From Chloroflexota bacterium (GTDB lineage Bacteria > Chloroflexota > Anaerolineae > J036 > Brachytrichaceae): 64,000 nucleotides of DNA. Positions within the stretch are counted from its first letter, which is position 1; each line of letters begins with the position of its first letter. The position numbers and the translations under genes are program-made. The DNA is taken from contig JANXLU010000072.1 in assembly GCA_025354985.1 (NCBI GenBank), forward strand, positions 1 through 64,000, in the 5' to 3' direction. A model generated the notes under the pieces. That model saw nothing but the letters and a program-made list of their open reading frames with translations. It did not search any database and was not told where the DNA came from. Positions 50,926 to 58,947 of this stretch are shown here, one piece after another.

Positions 50926-51537
50926 ATGGAACTACGAACACATGCTGTTGGCGACATGAAAATGAACGCCTATGCTCTGATCTGCCCGACGACACGGCTG
51001 AGCGTCTTGATCGACCCGGGCGCAGACAGTGCAGCACTCGAAAACCTGCTAGCCGGTACCACGCCCATCGGGATTCTGGTTACCCACACGCATCCGGATC
51101 ACATCGGCGAGCTGGAACATATGCGCAAGCACCTGCAGGTGCCTGTGTTTTCCAAGGGCCCGCCACACTTCGTGGATGCCAAAATCCACACGGATCGGGT
51201 GCTACATGCCGGTGACACCTTTGCGGTAGGGGATCAAACAGTGCGGGTCTATGCCACACCGGGACACTGCATAGACATGCTGTGCTTTGAAGTGATGGGA
51301 ACGACGACCATGATCGTGGGTGACACGGTGTTCGCGGGAGGGCCCGGGCGAACCAGCTCAGCCGCCAATTTGGCTACCACGGTGCAAACCTTAAACAATG
51401 TGGTGTTGAAATGGCCGGATGCCACCATTTGTTATCCGGGCCATGGTCCGAGTTTTACGGTTGGCGAGAAGCGCCAGGTGATGACGGCATTTGCGAACAA
51501 GAATCACGGTGCTGAGTTTGGCGATCTGGAATGGTAG
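50926..51537 (+). CDS. Metallo-beta-lactamase-fold hydrolase
   Basis: This 203-residue hydrolase has the metal motif THTHPDHIGE with H54, H56, D58 and H59, further ligands in TPGHCIDM and GDTVFAGGPGRTS, and the C-terminal YPGHGPSF. The layout is that of glyoxalase II-like and small YcbL-like enzymes, which split thioesters. The substrate is unknown. The start at 50926 follows a TACAAT and is preferred over the longer frame. It is divergent from the GT39-like gene and is followed after 4 bases by a small membrane protein gene. Confidence 0.9.
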   Translation: MELRTHAVGDMKMNAYALICPTTRLSVLIDPGADSAALENLLAGTTPIGILVTHTHPDHIGELEHMRKHLQVPVFSKGPPHFVDAKIHTDRVLHAGDTFAVGDQTVRVYATPGHCIDMLCFEVMGTTTMIVGDTVFAGGPGRTSSAANLATTVQTLNNVVLKWPDATICYPGHGPSFTVGEKRQVMTAFANKNHGAEFGDLEW

Positions 51538-51541
51538 GGGC

Positions 51542-51754
51542 ATGAACGGGGAGCAGATCGGCGGGATTGTTTTTATGGCCGTGGGCGCATTGGGGTCGCT
51601 GGGTGCCATTGAGCAACTGTGGCGGCAACGAAACACCGCGGGGGCTGGTTACCGGCTGCAATGGATTACGCTCGGCTTGTGCCTTGTTTGCGTTGCCGTT
51701 GGAGCGGCGTTGTTTTTCTTTATATGGCAGCTGCCGCCGAGTAACGGGGACTAG
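51542..51754 (+). CDS. Small two-helix membrane protein
   Basis: This 70-residue protein has two hydrophobic segments (about 5-24 and 40-62) separated by a basic loop (QLWRQRNTAGAGYRLQW). No family is recognised. ATG 51542 lies 4 bases after the stop of the metallo-hydrolase gene, so the two are probably co-translated. The gene is convergent with the esterase gene, whose stop is 7 bases away. Confidence 0.6.
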   Translation: MNGEQIGGIVFMAVGALGSLGAIEQLWRQRNTAGAGYRLQWITLGLCLVCVAVGAALFFFIWQLPPSNGD

Positions 51755-51761
51755 CTAGTGA

Positions 51762-52505
51762 TCACGGGGCGATCCAATGGAGATGATGTTCAATAGCTTT
51801 GCGCCACCAGGGCCAATCGTGGTTGACGTCGTGCCCCCACAGGTCGAGAGCATGCTTTATGCCCTTTGCGTTTAGCAGGTTTGAGAGACTGCGTGTCCGG
51901 TCAGGGGCCTCAAAGTCACCCTGCCCACTATACAGAATAATCGACTTTTTGCCGTTGCGGAGCGAATCAAGCTCCGGGCCATTGCTCATGCTGCGCAAAA
52001 AGTCCATCGGGTTGTTGAAATACACATCGTCGCTATAGAACCCGCGCAGGTAGTTTTTGATGTCGTAGGTGCCGCTATACAAAAGTGCACCGGCATAGAG
52101 TTCGGGGTGCTTGAAAAACGTATTTGCGGCAAGATACCCGCCGAGGCTGATGCCCATCACCATGGGATGGGCGGTCGCATACCCACGGCAATCGTTGCGG
52201 ATAAACGGCAGTACTTCTTCAATCAGGTAGGAGTCATAGCGCTTCTGCAATTCGATGCGCACCTCGGGTGACGCACGCCGGTTCATGAGTGAACGATTGT
52301 TGACGCTGTTAACCGAATAGACGCGAATTTTCCCCCCGTCAATCCACGGGCGCATCACGTCTATCATCTGAAAACGCTCGTATTCGAGATAATCGGCGGC
52401 GGCCGTAGGCAACATCAAAACCGGCCAGCCATCATGCCCCCAGGTGGCCAGCGGCATGTGCTCATGCAGCCGCTCGCTATACCAGTTTGTTTCTTCTCGT
52501 CGCAT
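51762..52505 (-). CDS. Esterase family alpha/beta hydrolase
   Basis: This 247-residue protein matches the putative esterase (Esterase D/antigen 85-like) group. The nucleophile elbow is MGISLGGYLAA, an acid may lie in GQGDFEAPDRTR, and the catalytic His is probably in WGHDVNHDWPWWR. The TAAADYLEYERFQMIDVM part and the ATWGHDGWPVLMLPT strand resemble siderophore- or feruloyl-esterase relatives. No signal peptide is present. The ankyrin protein gene lies 16 bases upstream on the same strand. Confidence 0.87.
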   Translation of the reverse strand: MRREETNWYSERLHEHMPLATWGHDGWPVLMLPTAAADYLEYERFQMIDVMRPWIDGGKIRVYSVNSVNNRSLMNRRASPEVRIELQKRYDSYLIEEVLPFIRNDCRGYATAHPMVMGISLGGYLAANTFFKHPELYAGALLYSGTYDIKNYLRGFYSDDVYFNNPMDFLRSMSNGPELDSLRNGKKSIILYSGQGDFEAPDRTRSLSNLLNAKGIKHALDLWGHDVNHDWPWWRKAIEHHLHWIAP

Positions 52506-52521
52506 TGGCTGATTGTATGCG

Positions 52522-53085
52522 CTAGGTCGTCAAGCGTTGCACCACTTCTTCCATCCCGCGTTCGGCGGCGATATCAAGCAGCGTTTTACCGCGAAAATTT
52601 TTCCAGCGGCTGTCGGGATTGGTCGCTGAGATCAACCAAAGCGCCAGCGCAGTATGACCGCCACCAATGGCGTGCGCAGCGGCCTGGGGTCCCCCGGTGC
52701 GCGCGCCGCTTTCAAACAAGAATTGACACAGGTCAACATCGCCGCAATGCGCGGCGTGGGCCAACAGCGGGATGGCATGAGCGCCGGCCAGGCGAACTGA
52801 CGTCGGATCGGTGCGCACCATGCGTCGAACATCGCTGGCGCGACCGAGCATGGCAGCCGTATAAATGGCAAGCGGGGCGCCTTTGGACACTAGATACTCT
52901 GCAATTGGAACGTTGCCGACATGGGCGGCGCCCATGATCGCGGTTTCATGGTCATCACTTTTCCACTCGTGCACCGCGTTTAGCAATTCGGCGTCCGCCG
53001 ACAGCATGGACTGCACCTTTGCCAGTTCACCGTGACCGGCGATAACAAACTCGCGAACTTGCTCGAGGGAGGGTTTGGCTGGCAT
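52522..53085 (-). CDS. Ankyrin repeat protein
   Basis: This 187-residue protein contains about four ankyrin-like repeats (about 45-185), for example DDHETAIMGAAHVGNVPIAEYLVSKGA, HAIPLLAHAAHCGDVDLCQFLFESGA and KTLLDIAAERGMEEVVQRL. Such proteins bind other proteins. An N-terminal helical cap precedes them. ATG 53085 gives a normal start for the PSLEQVREFV segment; a longer frame overlaps the isomerase gene. The partner protein is unknown. Confidence 0.85.
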   Translation of the reverse strand: MPAKPSLEQVREFVIAGHGELAKVQSMLSADAELLNAVHEWKSDDHETAIMGAAHVGNVPIAEYLVSKGAPLAIYTAAMLGRASDVRRMVRTDPTSVRLAGAHAIPLLAHAAHCGDVDLCQFLFESGARTGGPQAAAHAIGGGHTALALWLISATNPDSRWKNFRGKTLLDIAAERGMEEVVQRLTT

Positions 53086-53119
53086 GAATGGAAGGATACC
53101 GTATCCAACGTCCGGCGAC

Positions 53120-54295
53120 TTATGATTGGTATCCACCAGTGGCTGTTGCGGTACCTCGTGCATGAATAATTTTCTGTTCGTAGCCACTGGCTCGGAACTC
53201 CTTCATTGGATAGGCGGGTGCGCCCATCTCGGTTCGCACATCGGCCAATAGCGGCCGCACATCCGTCTTGTAGGCGCTGTTTAGAACCTCGTGAGCGCCA
53301 AGCACATCGCCTTCAAGCTGGGCATCGCGCAACGCGGCGTGATCCACGAGCAACGCTTTGGCATAGGCTTCCTGACAATTTAAAACCGACAAGATCATCG
53401 GCGCGATTTTGCCCTCTACGTTGTGACTTTGATCAATCATATAGGCCACCTGCGCGGCATCGGAACCGGCATCGACCAACTCGTTGAAAATCAAAAACAG
53501 CTCATAGGGATTTGTGCTGCCCACGATCAAGTCATCATCAGCATATTTACGATTGTTAAAGTGAAACCCACCCAGCTTTCCCTCATCCAAAAGAAAGGAC
53601 ACAATTTGTTCAATATTCACGCCTTGGGCATGATGACCAAGGTCAACCAGAACCTGGGCCTGCGGCCCGAGTTTGTTGCACCACGTCAGGGCGGTGCCCC
53701 AGTCCGGGATGTCGGTGCTGTAAAACGCGGGCTCGAAGAATTTGTACTCAACAAGCATGCGAGCCCCTGCGGGAAGATGCTGATAAGTCAGGCGCAAACC
53801 TTCCTCAAAACGCTTCTTGCGGGCGCGAAGGTTATCCTGTCCGGCATAGTTGGTGCCATCGGCAAACCATAAACTCAGCGCCGTGCTTTCGGTCTTGCGC
53901 ATGATGTCACAGCATTCGATCAAGTGATCCATGGCCTGCTCCCGGATGGCGCCATTCGGGTTTGCCAATGAACCCAACCGATACACATCGTCTTGAAATA
54001 CGTTGGGGTTGACCGCACCGATGCGAATCCCGCGCAAGGCGGCATACTGACGCACGGCAACGTAATCATTGTCTGCGGGTTTGTCCCAAGGGATATGTAT
54101 GGCAACGCTCGGGGCGATCCCGGTCATCGCATGGACGATCCCGGCATCATCAAGCTTCTCCTCAGTGGTGCGCGCCGCACCGGGCCAGGCGAAGGTCTTG
54201 AAACGCGTGCCGCTGTTGGCGTAGCCCCAACTGGGCGTTTCAATTTGTTGTTGCTTGAGTGCGGTTTTGATCTCGGTTATTGAAAGAGTTGCCAT
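53120..54295 (-). CDS. L-rhamnose isomerase family sugar isomerase
   Basis: This 391-residue TIM-barrel enzyme resembles the Pseudomonas-type L-rhamnose isomerases. Metal-binding residues are suggested in [28 protein letters not shown] and [20 protein letters not shown], and the N-terminal [17 protein letters not shown] fits the family. It interconverts L-rhamnose and L-rhamnulose or related aldose-ketose pairs. No rhamnulokinase or aldolase gene is adjacent. ATG 54295 is preferred over a longer frame to 54325. The 3' end lies just before the ankyrin gene. Confidence 0.9.
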   Translation of the reverse strand: MATLSITEIKTALKQQQIETPSWGYANSGTRFKTFAWPGAARTTEEKLDDAGIVHAMTGIAPSVAIHIPWDKPADNDYVAVRQYAALRGIRIGAVNPNVFQDDVYRLGSLANPNGAIREQAMDHLIECCDIMRKTESTALSLWFADGTNYAGQDNLRARKKRFEEGLRLTYQHLPAGARMLVEYKFFEPAFYSTDIPDWGTALTWCNKLGPQAQVLVDLGHHAQGVNIEQIVSFLLDEGKLGGFHFNNRKYADDDLIVGSTNPYELFLIFNELVDAGSDAAQVAYMIDQSHNVEGKIAPMILSVLNCQEAYAKALLVDHAALRDAQLEGDVLGAHEVLNSAYKTDVRPLLADVRTEMGAPAYPMKEFRASGYEQKIIHARGTATATGGYQS

Positions 54296-54356
54296 GGGTG
54301 CGTTAAGTGTATTGCAGAACGGCACGTCTTGAATTCAGATGATTGTGAAATGTCCT

Positions 54357-55493
54357 TCAAGCGAGAACCGAACGATAGACCGCAATCGTGCGTTGGGCAG
54401 TGGCCTGCCAGGTAAACATTCCGGCACGGGCGACGGCAATCAACCTCAACTTTTCACGCAGGTGCGCATCGCCAAGCGCGCGCCCCATCATATGAGCCAA
54501 CCCGTCAACGTCGGTGGGTGACACGGTGAGCGCGGCGGAACCGACCACCTCCGGCAGCGACGTCGAGTCGCTGGTGACCACGACGGCACCACAGGCCATG
54601 GCCTCCAAGGGTGGAAGCCCAAAGCCCTCGTACAGCGACGGATAGGCGAAGACATCACATGCGGAGTACCACAAGCGTAGCTCAAGCTCAGGCACTCGCC
54701 CAATAAATCGCACGCGAGCGGCTATACCAAGCGCGGTCACGCGTTCAAAGACGCTTGAATACCTCCAGCCCAGAGATCCACCAATCACCAAAATAGCGTC
54801 AATGGCGAAATTCGCAACCATCCGGGCAAACGCGGTGATCAGCGTGTCGATGTTCTTGCGCGGTTCGATGCTCCCGAGAAAGAATATGACGGGTGTGGAC
54901 AGGCGCTTCGTCAGGCGAAATGAGGCAATCTCGGTATCGGACGCGCGCGCAAAGGCGGCATCCACACCAAGGGGTATCGCCGTGATCTTGCGGGGATCAA
55001 CCCCAAAATGGTCAACAACTTCGCGCTTTGTAAATTCGCTGATGGTGATGATGTGTCGCGCACGGGCACAGGCATGACGTGCCATCGCACCGAGGTAGGT
55101 GCGATTAAGCACCTTGTGCGCCCCGGGCTGGGTTATGAAACTCAGATCATAGATTGTGACTATTCCGGGACAGCGCAGGGTCACCGGAAGTGAAAACGCC
55201 AGGCCATGATACACATCAGGCGCGCTGGATCGCAGCAGTCGAGTTGTCAGCAGTTGCTCGACCAGGATGCGGCGCAAGGGGGACTCGGTGACAAATGGCG
55301 CCGTGCGAAGCGTCAAACCACCACTTGGGGCCGGCGCTTCCGTGCGGGCTGACGGGCTTATTAACGCGGTATACGTGACCGTAGGATCAACGCCGGGCAG
55401 GTGGGACAGCAGTTGTTTGATGTAAGTATGGATACCGGCCTGTCGATAGCCGGAAATTCCACTCAGAAGAAGCGCACCCAGAGCAACGTGCAT
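54357..55493 (-). CDS. Glycosyltransferase family 4-like protein
   Basis: This 378-residue GT-B transferase begins at ATG 55493 with [21 protein letters not shown], as in other GT4 proteins. The C-terminal donor site is marked by [59 protein letters not shown] and [12 protein letters not shown], with the conserved E-x7-E pair in EGFGLPPLE. It probably adds a sugar to a cell-surface glycan. A TAGACT complement (55502-55507) lies 8 bases before the start on the minus strand. It is divergent from yebC; longer upstream frames run across yebC and are not used. Confidence 0.92.
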   Translation of the reverse strand: MHVALGALLLSGISGYRQAGIHTYIKQLLSHLPGVDPTVTYTALISPSARTEAPAPSGGLTLRTAPFVTESPLRRILVEQLLTTRLLRSSAPDVYHGLAFSLPVTLRCPGIVTIYDLSFITQPGAHKVLNRTYLGAMARHACARARHIITISEFTKREVVDHFGVDPRKITAIPLGVDAAFARASDTEIASFRLTKRLSTPVIFFLGSIEPRKNIDTLITAFARMVANFAIDAILVIGGSLGWRYSSVFERVTALGIAARVRFIGRVPELELRLWYSACDVFAYPSLYEGFGLPPLEAMACGAVVVTSDSTSLPEVVGSAALTVSPTDVDGLAHMMGRALGDAHLREKLRLIAVARAGMFTWQATAQRTIAVYRSVLA

Positions 55494-55501
55494 GTCGCCC
55501 A

Positions 55502-55507
55502 AGTCTA
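55502..55507 (-). promoter_or_regulatory. -10 box for leaderless GT4 gene
   Basis: On the minus strand TAGACT ends 8 bases before ATG 55493. Confidence 0.4.
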
Positions 55508-55522
55508 CCCGCGGGGAGTGCA

Positions 55523-55528
55523 TATAAT
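55523..55528 (+). promoter_or_regulatory. -10 box of yebC
   Basis: TATAAT lies about 56 bases before ATG 55585. The leader ends in the SD-like AAGGAACGGAA. No clear -35 is seen. Confidence 0.45.
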
Positions 55529-55584
55529 CGTCTTCCCTAAATTTTTGGCAGCAAGCCAGCGAACAACAAGGAACGGAACCGAAT

Positions 55585-56307
55585 ATGTCAGGACATTCCA
55601 AATGGGCCACCATCAAACGTGCCAAGGGCACCACCGATGCCAAACGCGGTGCAGCCTTCACCCGGCTTACCCGTGAAATTGCGCAAAGCGCCAAGGAAGG
55701 CGGCGGCAACGCCGACACAAACTTCCGATTGCGGCTGGCAGTTGAAAAGGCGCGCGCAGCAAACATGCCCAAGGACAACATTGAACGCGCAATCAATCGG
55801 GCCACGGGTGTGGGTGATGATGCCGCATCCTTCGAAGAGCTGATGTATGAGGGCTATGGCCCCGCAAAGGTGCCGTTTATGATCAAGGTGCTCACGGATA
55901 ACCGGAACCGTACGGTGGCGGATGTTCGCAAGACGCTGCAAAAGGCGGGCGGCCAACTTGGGGAAGGTGGCTCGGTTGGCTGGCAATTTGCCCGCAAGGG
56001 TTACATCACGGTTGAAAAAAAGGCGGCGGGTGACTTCGATGCGATTTTTGAACTTGCGCTTGAAGCCGGCGCCGAAGACATTAAGGATGGCGACGATCAA
56101 ATCGAAGTGATTACCGAAGTTGAAGCTTTGCGCCCCGTTCGCGAAGCACTGGTGGCCAAAAAATATCACATCACCAACGCAGAAATCAGCTACCTACCCA
56201 GCACCAGCGCCGAGCTGGGTGACCATGACATTGAACGCGTCGCCAACGCCGTAGACGCGCTTGAAGAACTGGACGACGTGCAACAGGTTTACACGAATAT
56301 GCAGTAA
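55585..56307 (+). CDS. yebC: YebC/PmpR family protein
   Basis: This 240-residue protein is a full-length YebC/PmpR family member. Family segments include the start MSGHSKWATIKRAKGTTDAKRG, TRLTREIAQSAKEGG, ANMPKDNIERAINRATG, YEGYGPAKVPFMIKVLTDNRNRT and GSVGWQFARKGYI. Members are described as transcriptional regulators and, more recently, as factors acting on ribosomal stalling at proline-rich sites. The ruvC gene follows at 110 bases, a common linkage in bacteria. Confidence 0.96.
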   Translation: MSGHSKWATIKRAKGTTDAKRGAAFTRLTREIAQSAKEGGGNADTNFRLRLAVEKARAANMPKDNIERAINRATGVGDDAASFEELMYEGYGPAKVPFMIKVLTDNRNRTVADVRKTLQKAGGQLGEGGSVGWQFARKGYITVEKKAAGDFDAIFELALEAGAEDIKDGDDQIEVITEVEALRPVREALVAKKYHITNAEISYLPSTSAELGDHDIERVANAVDALEELDDVQQVYTNMQ

Positions 56308-56417
56308 GGGAGAAAAGCGGCCGGAGGCGTGACTCAGGACAGTGTGACCAAGTATGGATGGTTGTTGCTCCCTGGCTCCCGGATCCTGTTCGCCGACTCG
56401 TTGCTCCTGGTTCTCTC

Positions 56418-56912
56418 ATGCTGTTTCTAGGGATAGATCCTGGGTTTGGACGGTGTGGGTATGGATTGGTGCGCGAAGAGCGCACTGGAGCGATTACGTG
56501 GCAGGCGCAGGGCGTGATCGAGACACCCAAAACAGATACGTTTGCGATGCGGCTACAGCAGTTGCGCGATGAGTTGCGGGCACTGCTATTGCTGTGGCAG
56601 CCCGATGAAGTGGCGGTTGAGGAATTGTTTTTTGCGACAAATGCAAAAACGGCCATCAGCGTTGGTCACGCCCGTGGTGTTATTCTGCTGACGCTGGCCG
56701 ATGCGCGCATGAAAATTAATGAATATACGCCGCTCCAGGTTAAGCAAGCCATTAGCGGTTACGGGGCGGCGGACAAGAAACAAATGCAGGAAATGGTTCG
56801 AATTCTATTGAACCTCAAAACCATACCGAAACCCGATGATGCGGCGGATGCGCTGGCGATTGCGATCACGCATGTGCAAAGCCGGCGAATGCGCAATTTG
56901 GCGGAGAAATAG
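56418..56912 (+). CDS. ruvC: Holliday junction resolvase RuvC
   Basis: This 164-residue endonuclease cuts Holliday junctions during recombination. The catalytic acids D7 (FLGIDPGFGRCGYG), E68 (VAVEELFFATN), D141 and D144 (KPDDAADALAIAI) are all present. ATG 56418 gives the usual short N-terminus; an upstream in-frame start would add an unneeded 20 residues. yebC lies upstream. ruvA and ruvB are not adjacent. The ftsZ promoter and DnaA-box-like sites begin about 30 bases after the stop. Confidence 0.95.
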   Translation: MLFLGIDPGFGRCGYGLVREERTGAITWQAQGVIETPKTDTFAMRLQQLRDELRALLLLWQPDEVAVEELFFATNAKTAISVGHARGVILLTLADARMKINEYTPLQVKQAISGYGAADKKQMQEMVRILLNLKTIPKPDDAADALAIAITHVQSRRMRNLAEK

Positions 56913-56941
56913 CTGTCATAACAGTATTACATTTTGAGAAT

Positions 56942-57005
56942 TGTGGAAAAAGTTCTTGACAATGTGGATAAGGTCTCTACAATCTGTGAATTGTTTTGTT
57001 GATAA
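56942..57005. promoter_or_regulatory. Three DnaA-box-like sites before ftsZ
   Basis: On the plus strand, TGTGGAAAA (56942-56950), TGTGGATAA (56963-56971) and TGTTGATAA (56997-57005) are the reverse complements of DnaA boxes. The middle one is a perfect TTATCCACA; the others differ at one position. All have the same orientation and lie in the AT-rich promoter region of ftsZ. Confidence 0.6.
56956..56983 (+). promoter_or_regulatory. Sigma-70-type promoter of ftsZ
   Basis: TTGACA (56956-56961), a 16-base spacer and TACAAT (56978-56983). The -35/-10 spacer contains the perfect DnaA box. A second -10 candidate TATACT (57017-57022) lies nearer to the gene. Confidence 0.75.
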
Positions 57006-57054
57006 CGTATAGGTTGTATACTCGACAATTCTTTTTATCTTCATACAAGGTGCG

Positions 57055-58275
57055 ATGAACATGAGCGGAACAAACGACAACTACGCCCGGGGAGCCAGTG
57101 GCTTTGGCAACAGCCATGCGGGTTCGACCAATGGTGCCGAATCCCCAGCCCAAATCAAGGTTGTGGGCGTGGGTGGCGGCGGTCAGAACGCCGTAAACCG
57201 CATGATCGAAGAAAAGCTCGGTGGCGTGGAATTCATCGCAGTAAATACGGATCAGCAGGCGCTGATGATGAGCAACGCACCCATTCGCGTGCGCGTTGGT
57301 GATAAAGCCACCCGCGGACTGGGCGCCGGGAGCAACCCCGACGTTGGGGCCAAGGCCGCTGAAGAAAGCAATGAAGAGCTCTATTCGTCACTCAAGGGCG
57401 CCGACATGGTCTTTGTGACCTGCGGAATGGGCGGTGGCACCGGCACCGGCGCAGCGCCGGTTATTGCGCGCATCAGCAAGGAAATGGGCGCGCTCACGAT
57501 CGGCGTGGTGACCAAACCCTTCGGGTTTGAAGGTACGCCGCGCATGCGCGCCGCCGAGCAGGGAATTGAAAAGCTCAAAGAGCACGTTGACACGCTCATC
57601 GTGATTCCAAATGACCGGCTGCTGGATATGGTTGACAAGCGAGCCAGCCTTAAGAGCGCCTTTCGCATGGCCGACGATGTGTTGCGCCAAGGTATTCAGG
57701 GCATCAGCGAAGTGATCACCGTGCCCGGGCTAATCAACCTGGACTTTGCCGATGTTCGCACCATTATGAGTCAGGGAGGCGCGGCGCTCATGGCCGTAGG
57801 CACTGCCAGCGGTGAAGATCGCGCCCGCCAGGCCGCCGAAGCGGCGATTACGTCACAACTACTCGACGTGACCATTGACGGTGCGCGCGGCATTTTGTTT
57901 AACATCACGGGCGGACCGGACCTAAGCTTGTTTGAAGTTAATGAAGCCGCGCAAATCATCAAAACGGCAGCCCATCCGGATTGCAATGTGATTTTCGGCG
58001 CCGTTATTGACGAAACGATGAAGGATCAGATTCGAATTACGGTGGTGGCCACGGGATTCGACTCGACCGACAACGCGCCACGCCGGATTATTCGCACCAC
58101 CGCGGGTAATGCGCGCGGCCAGGCAGCCGCCGGGCGACCAAATCCCGCAACAACGCCCACCACCTCGGGAACAGCGGGGGCGACGGCAACACCATCTGCC
58201 GGTGAGGGCAAACGCCCGGGAAATATTGATCCGGACAATCTGGATCTGCCTTCTTTCCTGCGCCGGAGATCCTGA
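57055..58275 (+). CDS. ftsZ: Cell division protein FtsZ
   Basis: This 406-residue tubulin-like GTPase polymerises into the division ring. A short low-complexity N-terminus precedes [16 protein letters not shown]. The GTP signature is [16 protein letters not shown], and the T7 loop region is [25 protein letters not shown] Pro/Thr/Ala-rich linker follows (about 345-390), and the C-terminal peptide [12 protein letters not shown] fits the conserved tail that binds FtsA or ZipA-type partners. AAGG lies before the ATG. No ftsA or other dcw genes are present, so ftsZ is separate from a dcw cluster here. Its promoter overlaps DnaA-box-like sites. Confidence 0.98.
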   Translation: MNMSGTNDNYARGASGFGNSHAGSTNGAESPAQIKVVGVGGGGQNAVNRMIEEKLGGVEFIAVNTDQQALMMSNAPIRVRVGDKATRGLGAGSNPDVGAKAAEESNEELYSSLKGADMVFVTCGMGGGTGTGAAPVIARISKEMGALTIGVVTKPFGFEGTPRMRAAEQGIEKLKEHVDTLIVIPNDRLLDMVDKRASLKSAFRMADDVLRQGIQGISEVITVPGLINLDFADVRTIMSQGGAALMAVGTASGEDRARQAAEAAITSQLLDVTIDGARGILFNITGGPDLSLFEVNEAAQIIKTAAHPDCNVIFGAVIDETMKDQIRITVVATGFDSTDNAPRRIIRTTAGNARGQAAAGRPNPATTPTTSGTAGATATPSAGEGKRPGNIDPDNLDLPSFLRRRS

Positions 58276-58282
58276 TTAGGCA

Positions 58283-58308
58283 ACCTTAAATCTCGAAAAA
58301 TTTAAGGT
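58283..58308. other. A/T-rich hairpin after ftsZ
   Basis: ACCTTAAAT (58283-58291) pairs exactly with ATTTAAGGT (58300-58308), 8-base loop, 8 bases after the ftsZ stop. There is no clean T tract, so it is a weak terminator candidate. Confidence 0.4.
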
Positions 58309-58328
58309 CATTATCGTTCGTTTCGTTC

Positions 58329-58357
58329 TTGACTTCAGCGGTCTGGTTACATAGAAT
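58329..58357 (+). promoter_or_regulatory. Sigma-70-type promoter of nrdR
   Basis: TTGACT (58329-58334), 17-base spacer, TAGAAT (58352-58357). Predicted transcription would start near 58364, just before the NrdR-box-like sites. Confidence 0.75.
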
Positions 58358-58372
58358 CTTGGTTCCACAATA

Positions 58373-58415
58373 CCCATATATAGGGCCACTTGCAACTGTA
58401 TGCCATATATCTGGC
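58373..58415. promoter_or_regulatory. Two NrdR-box-like sites
   Basis: CCCATATATAGGG (58373-58385) and GCCATATATCTGGC (58402-58415) share the core CCATATAT and are 29 bases apart, about the spacing of paired NrdR boxes (usually near 31). They lie just downstream of the nrdR promoter, which suits repression of nrdR and perhaps nrdJ by NrdR. Confidence 0.5.
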
Positions 58416-58444
58416 GGTCATTGAGGAAATTCTAGGAATTAGTC

Positions 58445-58897
58445 ATGCGATGCCCCCACTGCACATCCACGGACACGCATGTGACCGATACCACCCGCGA
58501 GGCCAGCGGTGGCATCAGGCGCAGACGGGAGTGCAAACAGTGCAAAAAGCGTTTCAGCACGGTCGAGCGCATGGCAGACCATACGCCCATGATCGTCAAA
58601 CGGGGCGGCCGCAGGGAACTGTTTGATCGCGAAAAAGTCATGGTTGGCGTCAAGGTCGCCTGCGCCAAACGACCGGTAAGCGCTCCTGCGATGGAGCGGC
58701 TTGTGGAAGATATTGAGGCGCAGATTGTTGCATTGAACAAAAGCGAAGTGCCGGCGCGCACAATTGGCGACAAGGTGCTGGCGGGATTGCGTGAATTGGA
58801 TGAGGTTGCTTACATTCGATACGCCATCGTCTACCTAAATTTGAAAGATTTGGAAAGCGTGAAGGCCGAGATCGAAAAGCTTCTTGGTGAACGCTAG
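58445..58897 (+). CDS. nrdR: Transcriptional repressor NrdR
   Basis: This 150-residue regulator represses ribonucleotide reductase genes according to ATP/dATP level. The zinc ribbon has the Cys pairs C3/C6 (MRCPHC) and ECKQCKKRFST, followed by the ATP-cone (VKRGGRRELFDREKVMVGVKVACAKRP). The cone and the zinc ribbon are intact and the length is standard. nrdJ begins 50 bases after its stop, and the NrdR-box-like sites lie before nrdR, so autoregulation is plausible. Confidence 0.97.
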   Translation: MRCPHCTSTDTHVTDTTREASGGIRRRRECKQCKKRFSTVERMADHTPMIVKRGGRRELFDREKVMVGVKVACAKRPVSAPAMERLVEDIEAQIVALNKSEVPARTIGDKVLAGLRELDEVAYIRYAIVYLNLKDLESVKAEIEKLLGER

Positions 58898-58932
58898 TCA
58901 TGTGCGAAACTACAAGAAAAGAACATTAGTTC

Positions 58933-58938
58933 TATAAT
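58933..58938 (+). promoter_or_regulatory. -10 box of nrdJ
   Basis: TATAAT ends 9 bases before ATG 58948; no SD sequence is obvious, so nrdJ may be leaderless. Confidence 0.5.
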
Positions 58939-58947
58939 CAATTCACA

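Noticed and set aside
55494..55805. N-terminal extension of the GT4 glycosyltransferase
   Set aside because: It crosses into yebC on the opposite strand and its sequence has no glycosyltransferase features; ATG 55493 matches the family start.
58898..58947. Cobalamin riboswitch before the B12-dependent reductase
   Set aside because: Only 50 bases separate nrdR and nrdJ and no B12-box-like sequence is seen.
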